Shown here: piece after piece, positions 56,061-64,000 of the stretch
Position numbering within the stretch: the stretch's first letter is position 1
Layout of the letters: each line of letters begins with the position of its first letter
DNA from: Roseitalea sp.
Lineage (GTDB): Bacteria; Pseudomonadota; Alphaproteobacteria; Rhizobiales; Rhizobiaceae
Length of the DNA: 64,000 nucleotides
Assembly (NCBI GenBank): GCA_017642895.1
Contig: JAEPON010000003.1
Span: forward strand, 343,772 to 407,771
Direction of reading: 5' to 3'
Program-made: the position numbers and the translations under genes
The notes under the pieces: generated by a model
Told to the model about the DNA's origin: nothing
What the model saw: only the letters and a program-made list of their open reading frames with translations
The model's database searches: none

Positions 56061-56420
56061 TCAAGTCCTGGATTGGGCAGGCTTTGTTTTCTTGGGTTTG
56101 GGCGGCGACAGCGCCTTTTTCGTCACCCGGACCAGTGCGGCCAGTCTTTCGGTGTCTTCCAGAAGGTCAGGCGTGACCAGGAGGGACGGCTTTGCGCCTT
56201 TGTAGGGCGGCGCATGCTCAAGCGACGGTTCCAGCGCTTCGCCATCCGGTGTCGGCTTGATGAACAGCTGATTGGCGCACACCACCCCGAAGAACCGATC
56301 GTCGCAGTAAACGCCATATTCACCGAACATCTTGCGCGCCCGCACTTCGCCCGCCCCGCTCAACTGATCGAGGATATGGGCCATTGTGTCCGGTGTGGTT
56401 CTGTCGGGCCTGGATGTCAT
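56061..56420 (-). CDS. TfoX N-terminal-domain protein
   Basis: 119 residues from the ATG at 56420. The TfoX-N/Sxy fold is plain: VRARKMFGEYGVYCDDRFFGVVCANQLFIKPT. It lacks the C-terminal helix-hairpin domain of full competence regulators and ends in a Lys/Pro-rich tail (PPKPKKTKPAQ). Single-domain versions are common in alphaproteobacteria and of unknown role. Seven bases after the VOC gene, same operon. Confidence 0.88.
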   Translation of the reverse strand: MTSRPDRTTPDTMAHILDQLSGAGEVRARKMFGEYGVYCDDRFFGVVCANQLFIKPTPDGEALEPSLEHAPPYKGAKPSLLVTPDLLEDTERLAALVRVTKKALSPPKPKKTKPAQSRT

Positions 56421-56427
56421 GGGCGAC

Positions 56428-56826
56428 TCATGCCTGACCATCGCCGATGGGCGAAGCAATTTCGACAAGGTGCCCGTCACGGTCGCGGACATATGAGCTG
56501 GTTTGACCCCAGGGCTTTGTGGTGGGCGGCATGACCGCAGCGGCGCCATTCTTGACGGCGTGATCGTAGGCGCTCTGCACATCCTCAGTGACGAAGGTGA
56601 TGTTGACTGAAGCCGCCACATCTTTCGGATCGCTCGCCCGTATGGCGATGTCGTTCGTCTCCGCCATTTCATTGGCGGCGAAGGCCAGGATTGTCGCGCC
56701 TGTCTCCAGCTCTCCATACAGTTTACTGTCATGCACGAAGCGCACCGCGCAGCCAAAGGCCGCCTGGTAATGATCGAGAGTCTTTGGGACATCTTTGACG
56801 TAGAAGACCGTATATCCGAATTTCAT
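56428..56826 (-). CDS. VOC-family protein
   Basis: 132 residues. Single glyoxalase/bleomycin-resistance fold: FGYTVFYVKDVPKTLDHYQAAFGC, GELETGATILAFAANE, YVRDRDGHLVEIASPI. Metal-binding or ligand-binding substrate unknown. Divergent from an AraC-type regulator 91 bases away, which may control the VOC-TfoX pair. Confidence 0.88.
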   Translation of the reverse strand: MKFGYTVFYVKDVPKTLDHYQAAFGCAVRFVHDSKLYGELETGATILAFAANEMAETNDIAIRASDPKDVAASVNITFVTEDVQSAYDHAVKNGAAAVMPPTTKPWGQTSSYVRDRDGHLVEIASPIGDGQA

Positions 56827-56917
56827 GGGGAGCCCTTTCCTGCTTGCCTGAAGCGATCTTAGCGATACGTTCCATCCCACTCTTGAACACATCGGACAGG
56901 ACGGGCACGCTCCTGAC

Positions 56918-57721
56918 ATGGCTCACGCATTCTCATTCGCACCATCGGGCTATGAGGAACAGACGCGGCCGATTATCAAGCTCAGCCGACACCGCGATCC
57001 GGTGGAAACGCTCTGGACGTTCAATGCCACACGGGATCATGACTATCTTATCCTGCCCGATGGGCGCGCGGATATCATCCTGCGGTTTCGCCACGGGTCT
57101 GATGGTCGCTGCAAAGATATTGTGCCGACGCTTGTCGGCCCGTCTAGTGTTGCGACGGTCGTTTCCATTGGACGCAATGACGGCTTTGTCGGTGTTCGCC
57201 TGCGCCCCGGCCGTCTGGGGATCCTTGGCCACGCGGCCAACCTTCGCGACCGGCACCTGTCCGGCTCGGATGCCGTGCACTGCATCGGAGCGTTGGCGAC
57301 AATCCCCAATAGCGCGCGCTCTGTCCAGATACTGATCGACGACCTCCTGTCCGTGGTCGCCGATGTCACGGCCATCAAGTCCGATGCGGCGGTCGATACG
57401 ATCGACGAAGCGCTCGACCATGTGCACCGGTCGGGCGGGCGCATCGGGGCCGGCGCTCTCGCCAAGACGCTTGGGTTAACGCCACGGACGACCCACCGCC
57501 TGTTCCTGCGGCACATCGGGATGGGGCCGCAGCTCTATGCCGCCGTCCTGCGCTTCCAACGCGCTGTGCGATTGTTTCACCGGGGCCTGACACTGACCCA
57601 GACCGCGCATGAGGCCGGCTATGCCGACCAGGCGCATATGACCCGTTCGTTCCGCCGCCACTGCGGCCATGCGCCCACAAACATGCCCGAGGTGGACCTG
57701 GGCTCGATGCCGCTGAGCTGA
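56918..57721 (+). CDS. AraC family transcriptional regulator
   Basis: 267 residues. N-terminal DUF6597-like domain (LWTFNATRDHDYLILPDGRADIILRF, VGVRLRPGR), C-terminal AraC DNA-binding domain with IGAGALAKTLGLTPRTTHRLFLRHIG and LTLTQTAHEAGYADQAHMTRSFRRHCG. No membrane segments. Divergent from VOC-TfoX, its probable target. Confidence 0.9.
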   Translation: MAHAFSFAPSGYEEQTRPIIKLSRHRDPVETLWTFNATRDHDYLILPDGRADIILRFRHGSDGRCKDIVPTLVGPSSVATVVSIGRNDGFVGVRLRPGRLGILGHAANLRDRHLSGSDAVHCIGALATIPNSARSVQILIDDLLSVVADVTAIKSDAAVDTIDEALDHVHRSGGRIGAGALAKTLGLTPRTTHRLFLRHIGMGPQLYAAVLRFQRAVRLFHRGLTLTQTAHEAGYADQAHMTRSFRRHCGHAPTNMPEVDLGSMPLS

Positions 57722-57946
57722 ACGCCGGCTTTTGTGAGCTTATGTGTCCCCGTGTGCAAGGCCGTGACCTCAGCTCAGCCGCCGGTCGTAATTCAGGCAT
57801 CCGATCAACGGCCGCAAAGTCGGCGAAGGCGCGAAATCAGCATGCCCGCCAAGCGCCCCAAGGTCAGCCGAGCATTGATCAGCAGCTCGGAGTCCTATCG
57901 GCGATTCTTTCGGACATTCGGGTTGGCCACGTGCGTCAGAACCCGG

Positions 57947-58169
57947 TCAGCCCCGATAGCCCGTGGGCTCGACGCCGGCGCCCTCGACCATCAGCATGGC
58001 TATGCGCTCAGGCGCACGCGTACGGTGAACGACCTTGCGCGGAACGGTGTACCTGGTTCGGGCCGAGCTCGATCATCTCGTCTTCAAGATCGATCAACAG
58101 CCTGCCCGAGATCACGAAGAAGAACTCGTCCTCCTGGTCGTGATGGTGCCAGTGATATGCGATGTGGGC
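57947..58169 (-). pseudogene. Cupin-domain remnant, frameshifted and 5' truncated
   Basis: The minus strand encodes HWHHHDQEDEFFFVISGRLL, IDLEDEMIELGP, the metal-binding first half of a small cupin. Around 58046-58053 a single-base loss shifts the frame; the next frame continues YTVPRKVVHRTRAPERIAML and VEGAGVEPTG, the expected second half. The N-terminal ~45 residues are missing, and at the 5' edge the sequence runs into the SMR remnant on the other strand. Not expected to give a functional protein. Confidence 0.75.
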
Positions 58170-58311
58170 CGGCATCGGCATCGTCCTGGTATCGCTGCTC
58201 GGTGTCATCGTGTTTCGTCAATCCCTTGATGCCGCGGCCATTGCCGGCACCGGGCTGATCGTCGCCGGCGTGGTCGTTATCAACACGCTTTCCGGTTCCA
58301 CCACGCACTGA
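58156..58311 (+). pseudogene. SMR multidrug-efflux remnant (C-terminal half only)
   Basis: The plus strand reads YAMWAGIGIVLVSLLGVIVF, QSLDAAAIAGTGLIVAGVVV then INTLSGSTTH and TGA, the last two helices and tail of an EmrE/SugE-type small multidrug resistance protein. An in-frame stop precedes it and the first two helices, with the essential Glu, are absent. It shares its 5' boundary with the cupin remnant on the opposite strand. Confidence 0.8.
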
Positions 58312-58338
58312 CCACCGTATTCATGGAGGACGCTCAGC

Positions 58339-58677
58339 ATGCTCACCTGTTCCTTTTGCGGCTTGGACGCCAAATCGGTCGGCGCGCTTCTGGCCGGTCC
58401 TAATGTGAACATCTGCGATCAATGCATTGACATTGGCCTGCGCACGATAGCAACCCGCGATGCACTGGAACAGCCCAACCCAAGTCCGTCCGACTTGGAG
58501 AAGACCGGAGATGAGGCGCTGCTCCATGAAATGGCTGCAGCATCCAAACTGGTCGATAAAACCCGGGATCGTCTTCAGCGCCAGGTTCCGGAATTGCGCC
58601 GCCGCGGCGTCGATTGGACAGCCATCGGCACCGCGCTCGGCGTTTCCCATCAGGTCGCGCAAGAGCGCTTCGGTTAA
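58339..58677 (+). CDS. ClpX C4-type zinc-finger protein
   Basis: 112 residues. N-terminal zinc finger of the ClpX type (CSFCGLDAKSVGALLAGPNVNICDQC in pieces CSFCG and ICDQC, residues 4-28), a short linker and a C-terminal helical segment (DWTAIGTALGVSHQVAQERF) like a small DNA-binding helix-turn-helix. No AAA+ domain, so not ClpX itself. Intact despite lying between broken genes. Role unknown. Confidence 0.82.
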   Translation: MLTCSFCGLDAKSVGALLAGPNVNICDQCIDIGLRTIATRDALEQPNPSPSDLEKTGDEALLHEMAAASKLVDKTRDRLQRQVPELRRRGVDWTAIGTALGVSHQVAQERFG

Positions 58678-58717
58678 GGCGCGGCGTCTTTCCTTCCCCT
58701 CCAACAGCGAGACGTCC

Positions 58718-59964
58718 ATGACACTCCATGAACACACTTCCGACCGGCGAAACCTCGAGTGGGTCAATGCCGCTCTGAAGCGTCTGACCGTCGACATTCA
58801 TGACCGCTGTGTCGGCAGCGAGAACAACCAGGCCGCGACCACCGGTTTCGAGACGCAGCTTGAGGACAACGGTTGGTCGACCGAAACGCGGCGCTTTTAC
58901 GCTGTCGACCGGCAAGGCGGAGATGCCCGGCTCGAAGCGAGAGACGGCACGGCATTCGAAGTACGAGCAAGCCCATATTCGCCGGGCTGCACGGCCACAG
59001 GCCGGTTGAAAGCGGTATCGACGATCGAGGGCCTTGAAAAGGCTGACGCCGTGGGCGCACTGCTATTGCTTCATGGCGACGTTGCCCGCGAGCCGCTGAT
59101 GCCGAAGAACTTCCCCTTCTTCGCCGTCGAAGACCATCAACGGATCATTGCGGGCCTGGAAGGCTCCGGCGCGGCGGCGATCATCACCACCACGGCGCCG
59201 GGCAGCGTCACCGCCGGCGGGGCCTATCCGGCGCCGATGATAGAAGATGGCGACTTCAATATGCCGTCGGTCTACATGACCCAAAAGGAAGGCGAGTGCC
59301 TGCTTCGGTTCAACGGCCGACAATTGACGCTGAACTCGAACTGCAGGCGGATTCAAAGCAAGGCGGCCAACATCGTAGGCCGGATCAATGAAGGCGCGGC
59401 AAAGCGCATCGTTATCGCGGCACACATCGATGCGAAGAAGGATGTCCCGGGCGCACTGGATAACGGCACGGGCGTTGCGACGCTTTTGCTTCTGAGCAGT
59501 CTGCTCACCGACTACGCTGGCGATTTCTGCATCGAACTGGTGGCGTTGAACGGCGAGGACCGCTACGCGGTCCCCGGGCAGCTCGCCCGTGTGACGGCCA
59601 ATCGCGGCGGCTTCGATACGGTTGCCCTGAACATCAACATCGATGGGGTTGGATACATCGACGGCGATACGGCTTACTCCTTCTTCAATCTGCCCGATGA
59701 CATGAAAGAGCTTGCCTCGGCCAGGCTTCTGGGCACGCCTGGCACAGTCGAAGGGATACAGTGGCCGCAGGGCGACCATAGCAGTTTGTTCAATCAGGAT
59801 GTCCAGCCATCGCCGTGACGTCAAACTGGCTGCTGGAGAACATGGCGATGCAATCCATCACCCACACGTCCGATGACACCATCGACCGCATCGGTGCGAA
59901 CAAGATCGCGGCCCGCGCGGTTTCCTTGCGGCGCTTCATCGAAGCGATCTCGCACCGGCGGTAA
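58718..59964 (+). pseudogene. M28-family metallopeptidase, frameshifted near the C-terminus
   Basis: Open from the ATG at 58718: a PA-like N-terminal domain then M28 zinc ligands in order, AAHIDAKKDVPGALDNGTG (His, Asp), LNGEDRYAVPGQ (Glu), NINIDGVG (Asp) and GDHSSLF (last His). At about 59790-59797 the frame shifts and stops at 59818; the next frame continues CPAIAVTSNWLLENMAMQS to a natural end at 59964 (about 55 codons). One base lost explains it. All five ligands precede the break, so a shortened active enzyme is conceivable. Confidence 0.78.
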
Positions 59965-60221
59965 TTGTCGAATGCGATAGGTCTTGATCCGCCGACCGGG
60001 TTGTGGGGCCTTGGAATATGGATTAAATTGGCCGTCTCTTGAATTTGGAGATTTCATGTCCCGGTGAAGTGGGGAGGCGACACAAGGCCTCCCGACGCAA
60101 ATCGACGGCCCGAATGTGCTGCTGAGACATTCTCGCGGCGCGCCTTGATTTGCGTGTTCAGACATCCCTGACACTTCAGGCCCGAGCCTAGCTCGCGGCC
60201 GCGACATGAAGGCTGATCCCA

Positions 60222-61313
60222 ATGACACGGGACTATTCCGCATTTCTTCCGCCGCGGTTCAAAATCGGCGGATCACAGCACCTATCATGGCCACTCGAAA
60301 CGCTCGGCTGGCAAACCCATTTCGCGCAACAGATCGACGTCGATGCACTGGCGCGAACGCCGCCCGTCCGCGTCGTCGCGGTGCACCGCAACGGGCTGCA
60401 TGTCCTGGGCGACGGTATTGACGAGATGATCCCGCCAGTGCCGGACGCAACCGTCGGCGATTGGGTGCTGCTCGATCGCGAGCATCTCCGATCAAGCCGC
60501 GTGCTGGAGCGAAAGAGCCTGATCAAGCGCCGCGCGCCGGGAACCGACAGGCAAGTGCAATTGATCGCCGCCAATATCGATACGATGTTTATCGTCTCGT
60601 CCTGCAATCAGGACTTCAACATCGCCCGGCTCGAACGCTATGTCGCGCTGGCGTTCGAGGCCGATATCATGCCGGTCATCGTGCTGACGAAGGCCGATCT
60701 GATTTCTGACACGCAAACCTACGTCGAAGCGGCCAGCGCGATTTCCGATCGAGTCACTGTGGTCACGCTCGATGCACGCGGCGGCGAGCCAGCCGCAAAG
60801 CTCGCGGAGTGGTGCAGACCAGGCCAGACCGTGGCGTTTCTGGGATCGTCCGGTGTCGGCAAATCGACGCTGACCAATGCCCTGGCGGGCAATCAGTCGA
60901 TCGAAACGCAGCCCATCCGCGACGACGATGCCAAGGGCCGCCATACGACCACGCGGCGGCAACTCCATCGCGTGCCGGGCGGCTGCCTCGTGCTGGACAC
61001 GCCGGGGATGCGCGAACTGCAGCTGACCGATGCAGCGGCGGGCATCGATGATCTTTTCGCCGACCTTCACGCGTTGGCGGTCCAATGCCGGTTCAAAGAC
61101 TGCCAGCATGCGTCGGAACCGGACTGCGCCGTTCTGGCGGCGATGGAACGCGGTGAGATCGACGCGGCGCGGCTTGGCCGATGGCGCAAGCTCAAGGCGG
61201 AGGAAGCGTTCAACTCCGCCAGCCTCGCCGAACGCAGAACCAGGGACAAGGCGCTTGGCAAGATGGTTCGGCAGGTCAAAAAGATCAAAGACCAGAAAGG
61301 AATGGGCCAATGA
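60222..61313 (+). CDS. rsgA: Ribosome small-subunit-dependent GTPase A
   Basis: 363 residues. Circularly permuted GTPase acting in 30S subunit maturation. N-terminal OB fold, then G4 VIVLTKADLIS, G1 FLGSSGVGKSTLTNAL, G3 LDTPGMRELQL in the permuted order, and a zinc motif CRFKDCQHASEPDC near the C-terminus. Complete. Its stop overlaps the start of the VOC gene (ATGA). The ~255 bases upstream (59965-60221) hold one 7-bp hairpin (60072-60093) and no gene. Confidence 0.95.
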   Translation: MTRDYSAFLPPRFKIGGSQHLSWPLETLGWQTHFAQQIDVDALARTPPVRVVAVHRNGLHVLGDGIDEMIPPVPDATVGDWVLLDREHLRSSRVLERKSLIKRRAPGTDRQVQLIAANIDTMFIVSSCNQDFNIARLERYVALAFEADIMPVIVLTKADLISDTQTYVEAASAISDRVTVVTLDARGGEPAAKLAEWCRPGQTVAFLGSSGVGKSTLTNALAGNQSIETQPIRDDDAKGRHTTTRRQLHRVPGGCLVLDTPGMRELQLTDAAAGIDDLFADLHALAVQCRFKDCQHASEPDCAVLAAMERGEIDAARLGRWRKLKAEEAFNSASLAERRTRDKALGKMVRQVKKIKDQKGMGQ

Positions 61314-62062
61314 TCAATGACAAGACAGGCCGGATCGTCTGGCACGACCTCTTCACCGGCGGCCGGCAAGGCGCGATGGCGTTCTACGAACGTGTCGCGG
61401 GCTGGACCTATCAGATCGAGCACGCGACCGATTTTGCCTGGGGCGGCGGTGAAAAGGACTTTGTTCTTGCACTTCTGGATGAGGAAGCCGGTGCGGGTTT
61501 CGCCGAAACTCCGCCGGAACTGAGCAATGGCTGGATCGCCTATGTCGAAGTGCGCGATGTCGATGCTACCGTCGCCCGTGTTGAAGGACTCGGCGGCACA
61601 ATCGTCCGACACCCCTTCGAGGTGCCGGGCGTGGGGCGTAACGCGCTGGTGCGTGATCCTCTCGGCGCGCTCATCGGCATATCGCTGTCGCGCCACAGTT
61701 TTCCGGCACCCCAAAAACAGTTCGGTCCCGAGGTCTATCTGTCGGACACGGGTTTTCCCGAGGCTTTCTACAAGTCCTTGTTGGGCTGGACGACGGGTTC
61801 GCCGCGATCGGGACCGCAGGGTGATGACATCGCCGGGCCGTCAGGCGACATCGTTGCCATTCACCTTTCGGGAAAGCTCCAGAACGGTGACGGGAGCGTA
61901 TGGCTTCCAAGCCTCAAAGTGGCCGAACCGAAGGCTGCAATACACGCCGCCGAAGCGCTGGGCGCGAAACCGTGCGGTCCCGTGTCGCCGGGACCGGCCA
62001 AACCGCCATATGCGCTCCTGTATGATCCGGATGGGGCGTCCTTTTGCCTGCGAAACGCGTAG
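61310..62062 (+). CDS. Two-domain VOC-family protein
   Basis: 250 residues, two tandem glyoxalase-fold domains: first RIVWHDLFTGGRQGAMAFYERVAGW with VRDPLGALIGI, second EVYLSDTGFPEAFYKSLLGW with LLYDPDGASFCL, like the antibiotic-hydrolase/CFP-30B-type proteins. Substrate unknown. Translationally coupled to rsgA, an unusual pairing. Convergent with the EF-Tu gene. Confidence 0.88.
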   Translation: MINDKTGRIVWHDLFTGGRQGAMAFYERVAGWTYQIEHATDFAWGGGEKDFVLALLDEEAGAGFAETPPELSNGWIAYVEVRDVDATVARVEGLGGTIVRHPFEVPGVGRNALVRDPLGALIGISLSRHSFPAPQKQFGPEVYLSDTGFPEAFYKSLLGWTTGSPRSGPQGDDIAGPSGDIVAIHLSGKLQNGDGSVWLPSLKVAEPKAAIHAAEALGAKPCGPVSPGPAKPPYALLYDPDGASFCLRNA

Positions 62063-62144
62063 GTCGCGATGGCTTTTTGGGTTTCGCCAAGACCCAGAGG
62101 CCACAAGCATACGCACTCGGCCTCCGGGGTCGTTTGATGTGCCG

Positions 62145-63332
62145 TCAGGCGGCGACGTCAGTGACGATGCCGGCGCCGACGGTCTTGCCGCCCTCGCGGA
62201 TGGCGAAGCGGACGCCCTGTTCGATACCGACCGGTTTGGTCAGCTCGAAACTGATCTCGGCCTGATCGCCAGGCGAGACCATGGCGCCATCATCGATGTT
62301 GACGACGCCAGTGACGTCGGTCACGCCGAAGAAGAACTGCGGCCGATACCCGCTCGAAAAGCCGGTATGCCGGCCGCCTTCCTCCTTGGTCAGAACGAAG
62401 ACCTGCGCCTTGCCCTTCGAGCGAGGCTGGATGACCCCGGGCGCGCTCAGCACCTGGCAACGCTGGACCGCGTCTCGCTTGAGACCGCGCAGAAGCAGGC
62501 CGACATTCATGCCGGCGCGGGCCTCGGCGATGTCCTTGCGGAACGCCTGCGTACCGGTGACCGTCACCTCGACGCCGTCATTGTCGAGGCCAACGATTTC
62601 GACCGTGTCGCCAACACGCAGCACACCGCGCTCGACCCGGCCGGTGACCACGGTGCCGCGACCGGCGATCGTGTTGACGCCCTCGATCGGCATCAGGAAC
62701 GGGCTGTCGAAGTCACGCACCGGATCCGGGATGTGGCTGTCCAGCGCCGCGACCAGGTCGACCACGCACTGGGCGTCGGGATGGGCCACATCACCGGCTG
62801 CAGCCGCCTCAAGTGCCTTCAGAGCAGAGCCGAAGATGAAAGGCGTATTCCGGTAACCTTGCGACTCCAGAAGCTCGCCGATCTCCATTTGGATCAGTTC
62901 CTGCATCCCGGCGCGCTCGTCCTCGGCCAGCATGTCCATCTTGTTGACGAACACGACCATGTGCGCGACGTTCACTTGCCGCGCCAGAAGGATGTGCTCG
63001 ATCGTCTGTCTGGCAGCGCCCTCGGTGCCGTCGACCAGCAGGATCGCGCCGTCCATCTGCGAGGCGCCGGTGATCATGTTCTTCACATAATCGGCGTGGC
63101 CCGGGCAGTCGATATGCGCATAGATCCGTGTATCGGACTCATATTCGACATGGCTCGTATTGATCGTGATGCCGCGCGCCTTTTCCTCGGGCGCCTTGTC
63201 GATCTGATCGAACGACATGGCCTTGCCGCCAAGACGTGCGGCTTGAACCTGCGTGATGGCGGAAGTCAGCGTCGTCTTGCCATGATCGACATGTCCGATC
63301 GTACCGACATTCACATGTGTTTTCATAGGCAT
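62145..63332 (-). CDS. tuf: Divergent elongation factor Tu (orphan paralogue)
   Basis: 395 residues from the ATG at 63332 after AAGGAG. G1 [14 protein letters not shown]2 RGITIN, G3 [12 protein letters not shown] with the catalytic His, G4 NKMD and a complete three-domain layout ([50 protein letters not shown]). It differs from standard alphaproteobacterial EF-Tu at usually invariant sites: [18 protein letters not shown] in place of VVSAADGPMPQTREHIL, and domain-2 loop sequence. No ribosomal-protein or fusA genes adjoin. Probably a second, alternative EF-Tu. Confidence 0.9.
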   Translation of the reverse strand: MPMKTHVNVGTIGHVDHGKTTLTSAITQVQAARLGGKAMSFDQIDKAPEEKARGITINTSHVEYESDTRIYAHIDCPGHADYVKNMITGASQMDGAILLVDGTEGAARQTIEHILLARQVNVAHMVVFVNKMDMLAEDERAGMQELIQMEIGELLESQGYRNTPFIFGSALKALEAAAAGDVAHPDAQCVVDLVAALDSHIPDPVRDFDSPFLMPIEGVNTIAGRGTVVTGRVERGVLRVGDTVEIVGLDNDGVEVTVTGTQAFRKDIAEARAGMNVGLLLRGLKRDAVQRCQVLSAPGVIQPRSKGKAQVFVLTKEEGGRHTGFSSGYRPQFFFGVTDVTGVVNIDDGAMVSPGDQAEISFELTKPVGIEQGVRFAIREGGKTVGAGIVTDVAA

Positions 63333-63464
63333 GGTTCTACTCCTTTCGTGCCTCATGAAGCGCCGCTCCAGACCCCTCTGGCCAGGAGAGGTTCGAGCGA
63401 CATTGGCTTGGCGCGCCAATCGGGTGCGGGACGGTTGCGTTTCAAGCAATCGGCCCAAAGAAAA

Positions 63465-63491
63465 ACCCCGGCGGCTGCGGCCATCCGGGGT
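63465..63491 (-). terminator. Intrinsic terminator between small ORF and tuf
   Basis: On the minus strand ACCCCGG ... CCGGGGT with an inner GGC/GCC pair, followed by TTTTCTTT. It lies 51 bases after the stop of the 27-codon ORF and 133 bases before the tuf ATG. Confidence 0.8.
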
Positions 63492-63542
63492 CGGTCTTTG
63501 AGACACGAACAGGAGGCCGACGCCTCCTGGGTGACGAGGCGG

Positions 63543-63626
63543 CTACAGATCCAGGCGATATGACGCGGCGGCGCCGGCGATCGCCTGCACATCGCGTTCT
63601 GACGGCTCAACAAAGTGCTTGATCAT
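63543..63626 (-). CDS. Candidate small protein, 27 residues
   Basis: ATG at 63626 preceded by GAGGCAAG; the peptide starts MIKHFVEPSERDVQAIAGAA and ends SYRLDL. A strong terminator follows, as for an independent short transcript or a leader for tuf. No family recognised; the stretch 63627-63860 upstream has no other supported gene. Confidence 0.4.
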   Translation of the reverse strand: MIKHFVEPSERDVQAIAGAAASYRLDL

Positions 63627-63860
63627 GGAACTTGCCTCGGTTTTCGTGGGGCTCAAATAAGGCTGTCGGTTCGCGGGATCAAGGCTGCGGTTGCCGGCGC
63701 CCCCGACCCATCGAACAGTTTGGGTGATGGCGGCTTTCGGGTAGAGTATCACCGTCCACTCTCCAAAAGACAAATCGCCGACCGCTAAATGGGCCGGATC
63801 GAGACAGGTCATGGTCTTGGATCGTTGGCCGACTTCATTGCTCCAAAAAGATGAAAGGGA

Positions 63861-64000
63861 ATGCCCTATCACATGGATGACCGATCGCTTGATCTGGGTG
63901 CCCTGCAACGGCGTCTCGAGGACACCGATCTGATCCCGAGCCAGTTGCCGTTGCGCGACGGGCTGAGCGCGAAGATGACGTTGCTCAACGCGGCCGGAAT
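63861..64000 (+). CDS. Start of a gene running off the right edge, function unknown
   Basis: In-frame ATGs at 63861 and 63873; AAAGGGA lies just before the first and a little too far from the second, so the start is unsettled. The visible ~45 residues (MDDRSLDLGALQRRLEDTDL, IPSQLPLRDGLSAKMTLLNAAG) are a polar helical stretch with an IPSQ-x-PL-x-DGL segment. No stop before the window ends. Divergent from the small-ORF/tuf unit. Confidence 0.5.
   Translation, partial: MPYHMDDRSLDLGALQRRLEDTDLIPSQLPLRDGLSAKMTLLNAAG

Noticed and set aside
55753..56064. 103-codon minus-strand ORF
   Set aside because: Starts with TTG within the TfoX gene, no ribosome site, no recognised family; kept only as part of the gap description.
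57734..58258. 174-codon plus-strand ORF
   Set aside because: Runs antisense through the cupin remnant, whose cupin motifs are clear on the minus strand.

Overview
The window is high-GC, gene-dense DNA on both strands, from an alphaproteobacterium most likely in the Hyphomicrobiales (Rhizobiales). The evidence is a pgeF/prs/rplY/pth/ychF core block, separate petABC genes for the cytochrome bc1 complex, HWE-type histidine kinase signalling, a SoxR gene with its own operator, and two promoters matching the alphaproteobacterial general-stress sigma factor EcfG (GGAAC-N16/17-CGTT). The order-level assignment is inference from gene content; no rRNA is present.

Region 1 (1-44.2 kb) looks like conserved chromosome. 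It carries housekeeping genes: pgeF, prs, rplY, pth, ychF, apt, petABC, trmL, hemF, cca and a Nudix hydrolase. A paired ABC exporter follows two short upstream ORFs, and a MoxR/DUF58/DUF4159 membrane operon spans 34.7-41.6 kb. Small regulator-plus-target pairs are interspersed: Lrp with an EamA exporter, AraC with an SDR, and SoxR with a VOC protein around a palindromic SoxR box. One 1.34-kb gene-free stretch (13.3-14.6 kb) holds two palindromic repeat elements, one with perfect 29-bp inverted arms, plus a chain of hairpins. A chromate transporter is joined to an N-terminally shortened rhodanese.

Region 2 (44.2-60 kb) is more accessory in character. It opens with a tRNA-Met(CAT) gene whose 3' half is overlapped on the other strand by a hybrid ORF. 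That ORF fuses the signal peptide and start of a peptidoglycan-binding protein to the C-terminal half of a large serine recombinase, which looks like the scar of a deleted integrative element. After it come envelope and stress genes: small membrane peptides, a double PRC-barrel protein, an HWE kinase with a single-domain response regulator, PAP2, DUF1206, a transglutaminase, a diacylglycerol-kinase-like protein, a second response regulator, a diguanylate cyclase and DUF3309. Two of these units have EcfG-type promoters, so the block is best read as a general-stress/envelope locus. Its right end is decaying: a frameshifted cupin fragment abuts an SMR efflux remnant on the opposite strand, and an M28 peptidase gene carries a frameshift.

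Region 3 (60-64 kb) holds rsgA coupled to a two-domain VOC protein, then a divergent, isolated EF-Tu gene preceded by a 27-codon ORF and an intrinsic terminator. A further gene starts at the right edge and runs out of the window.
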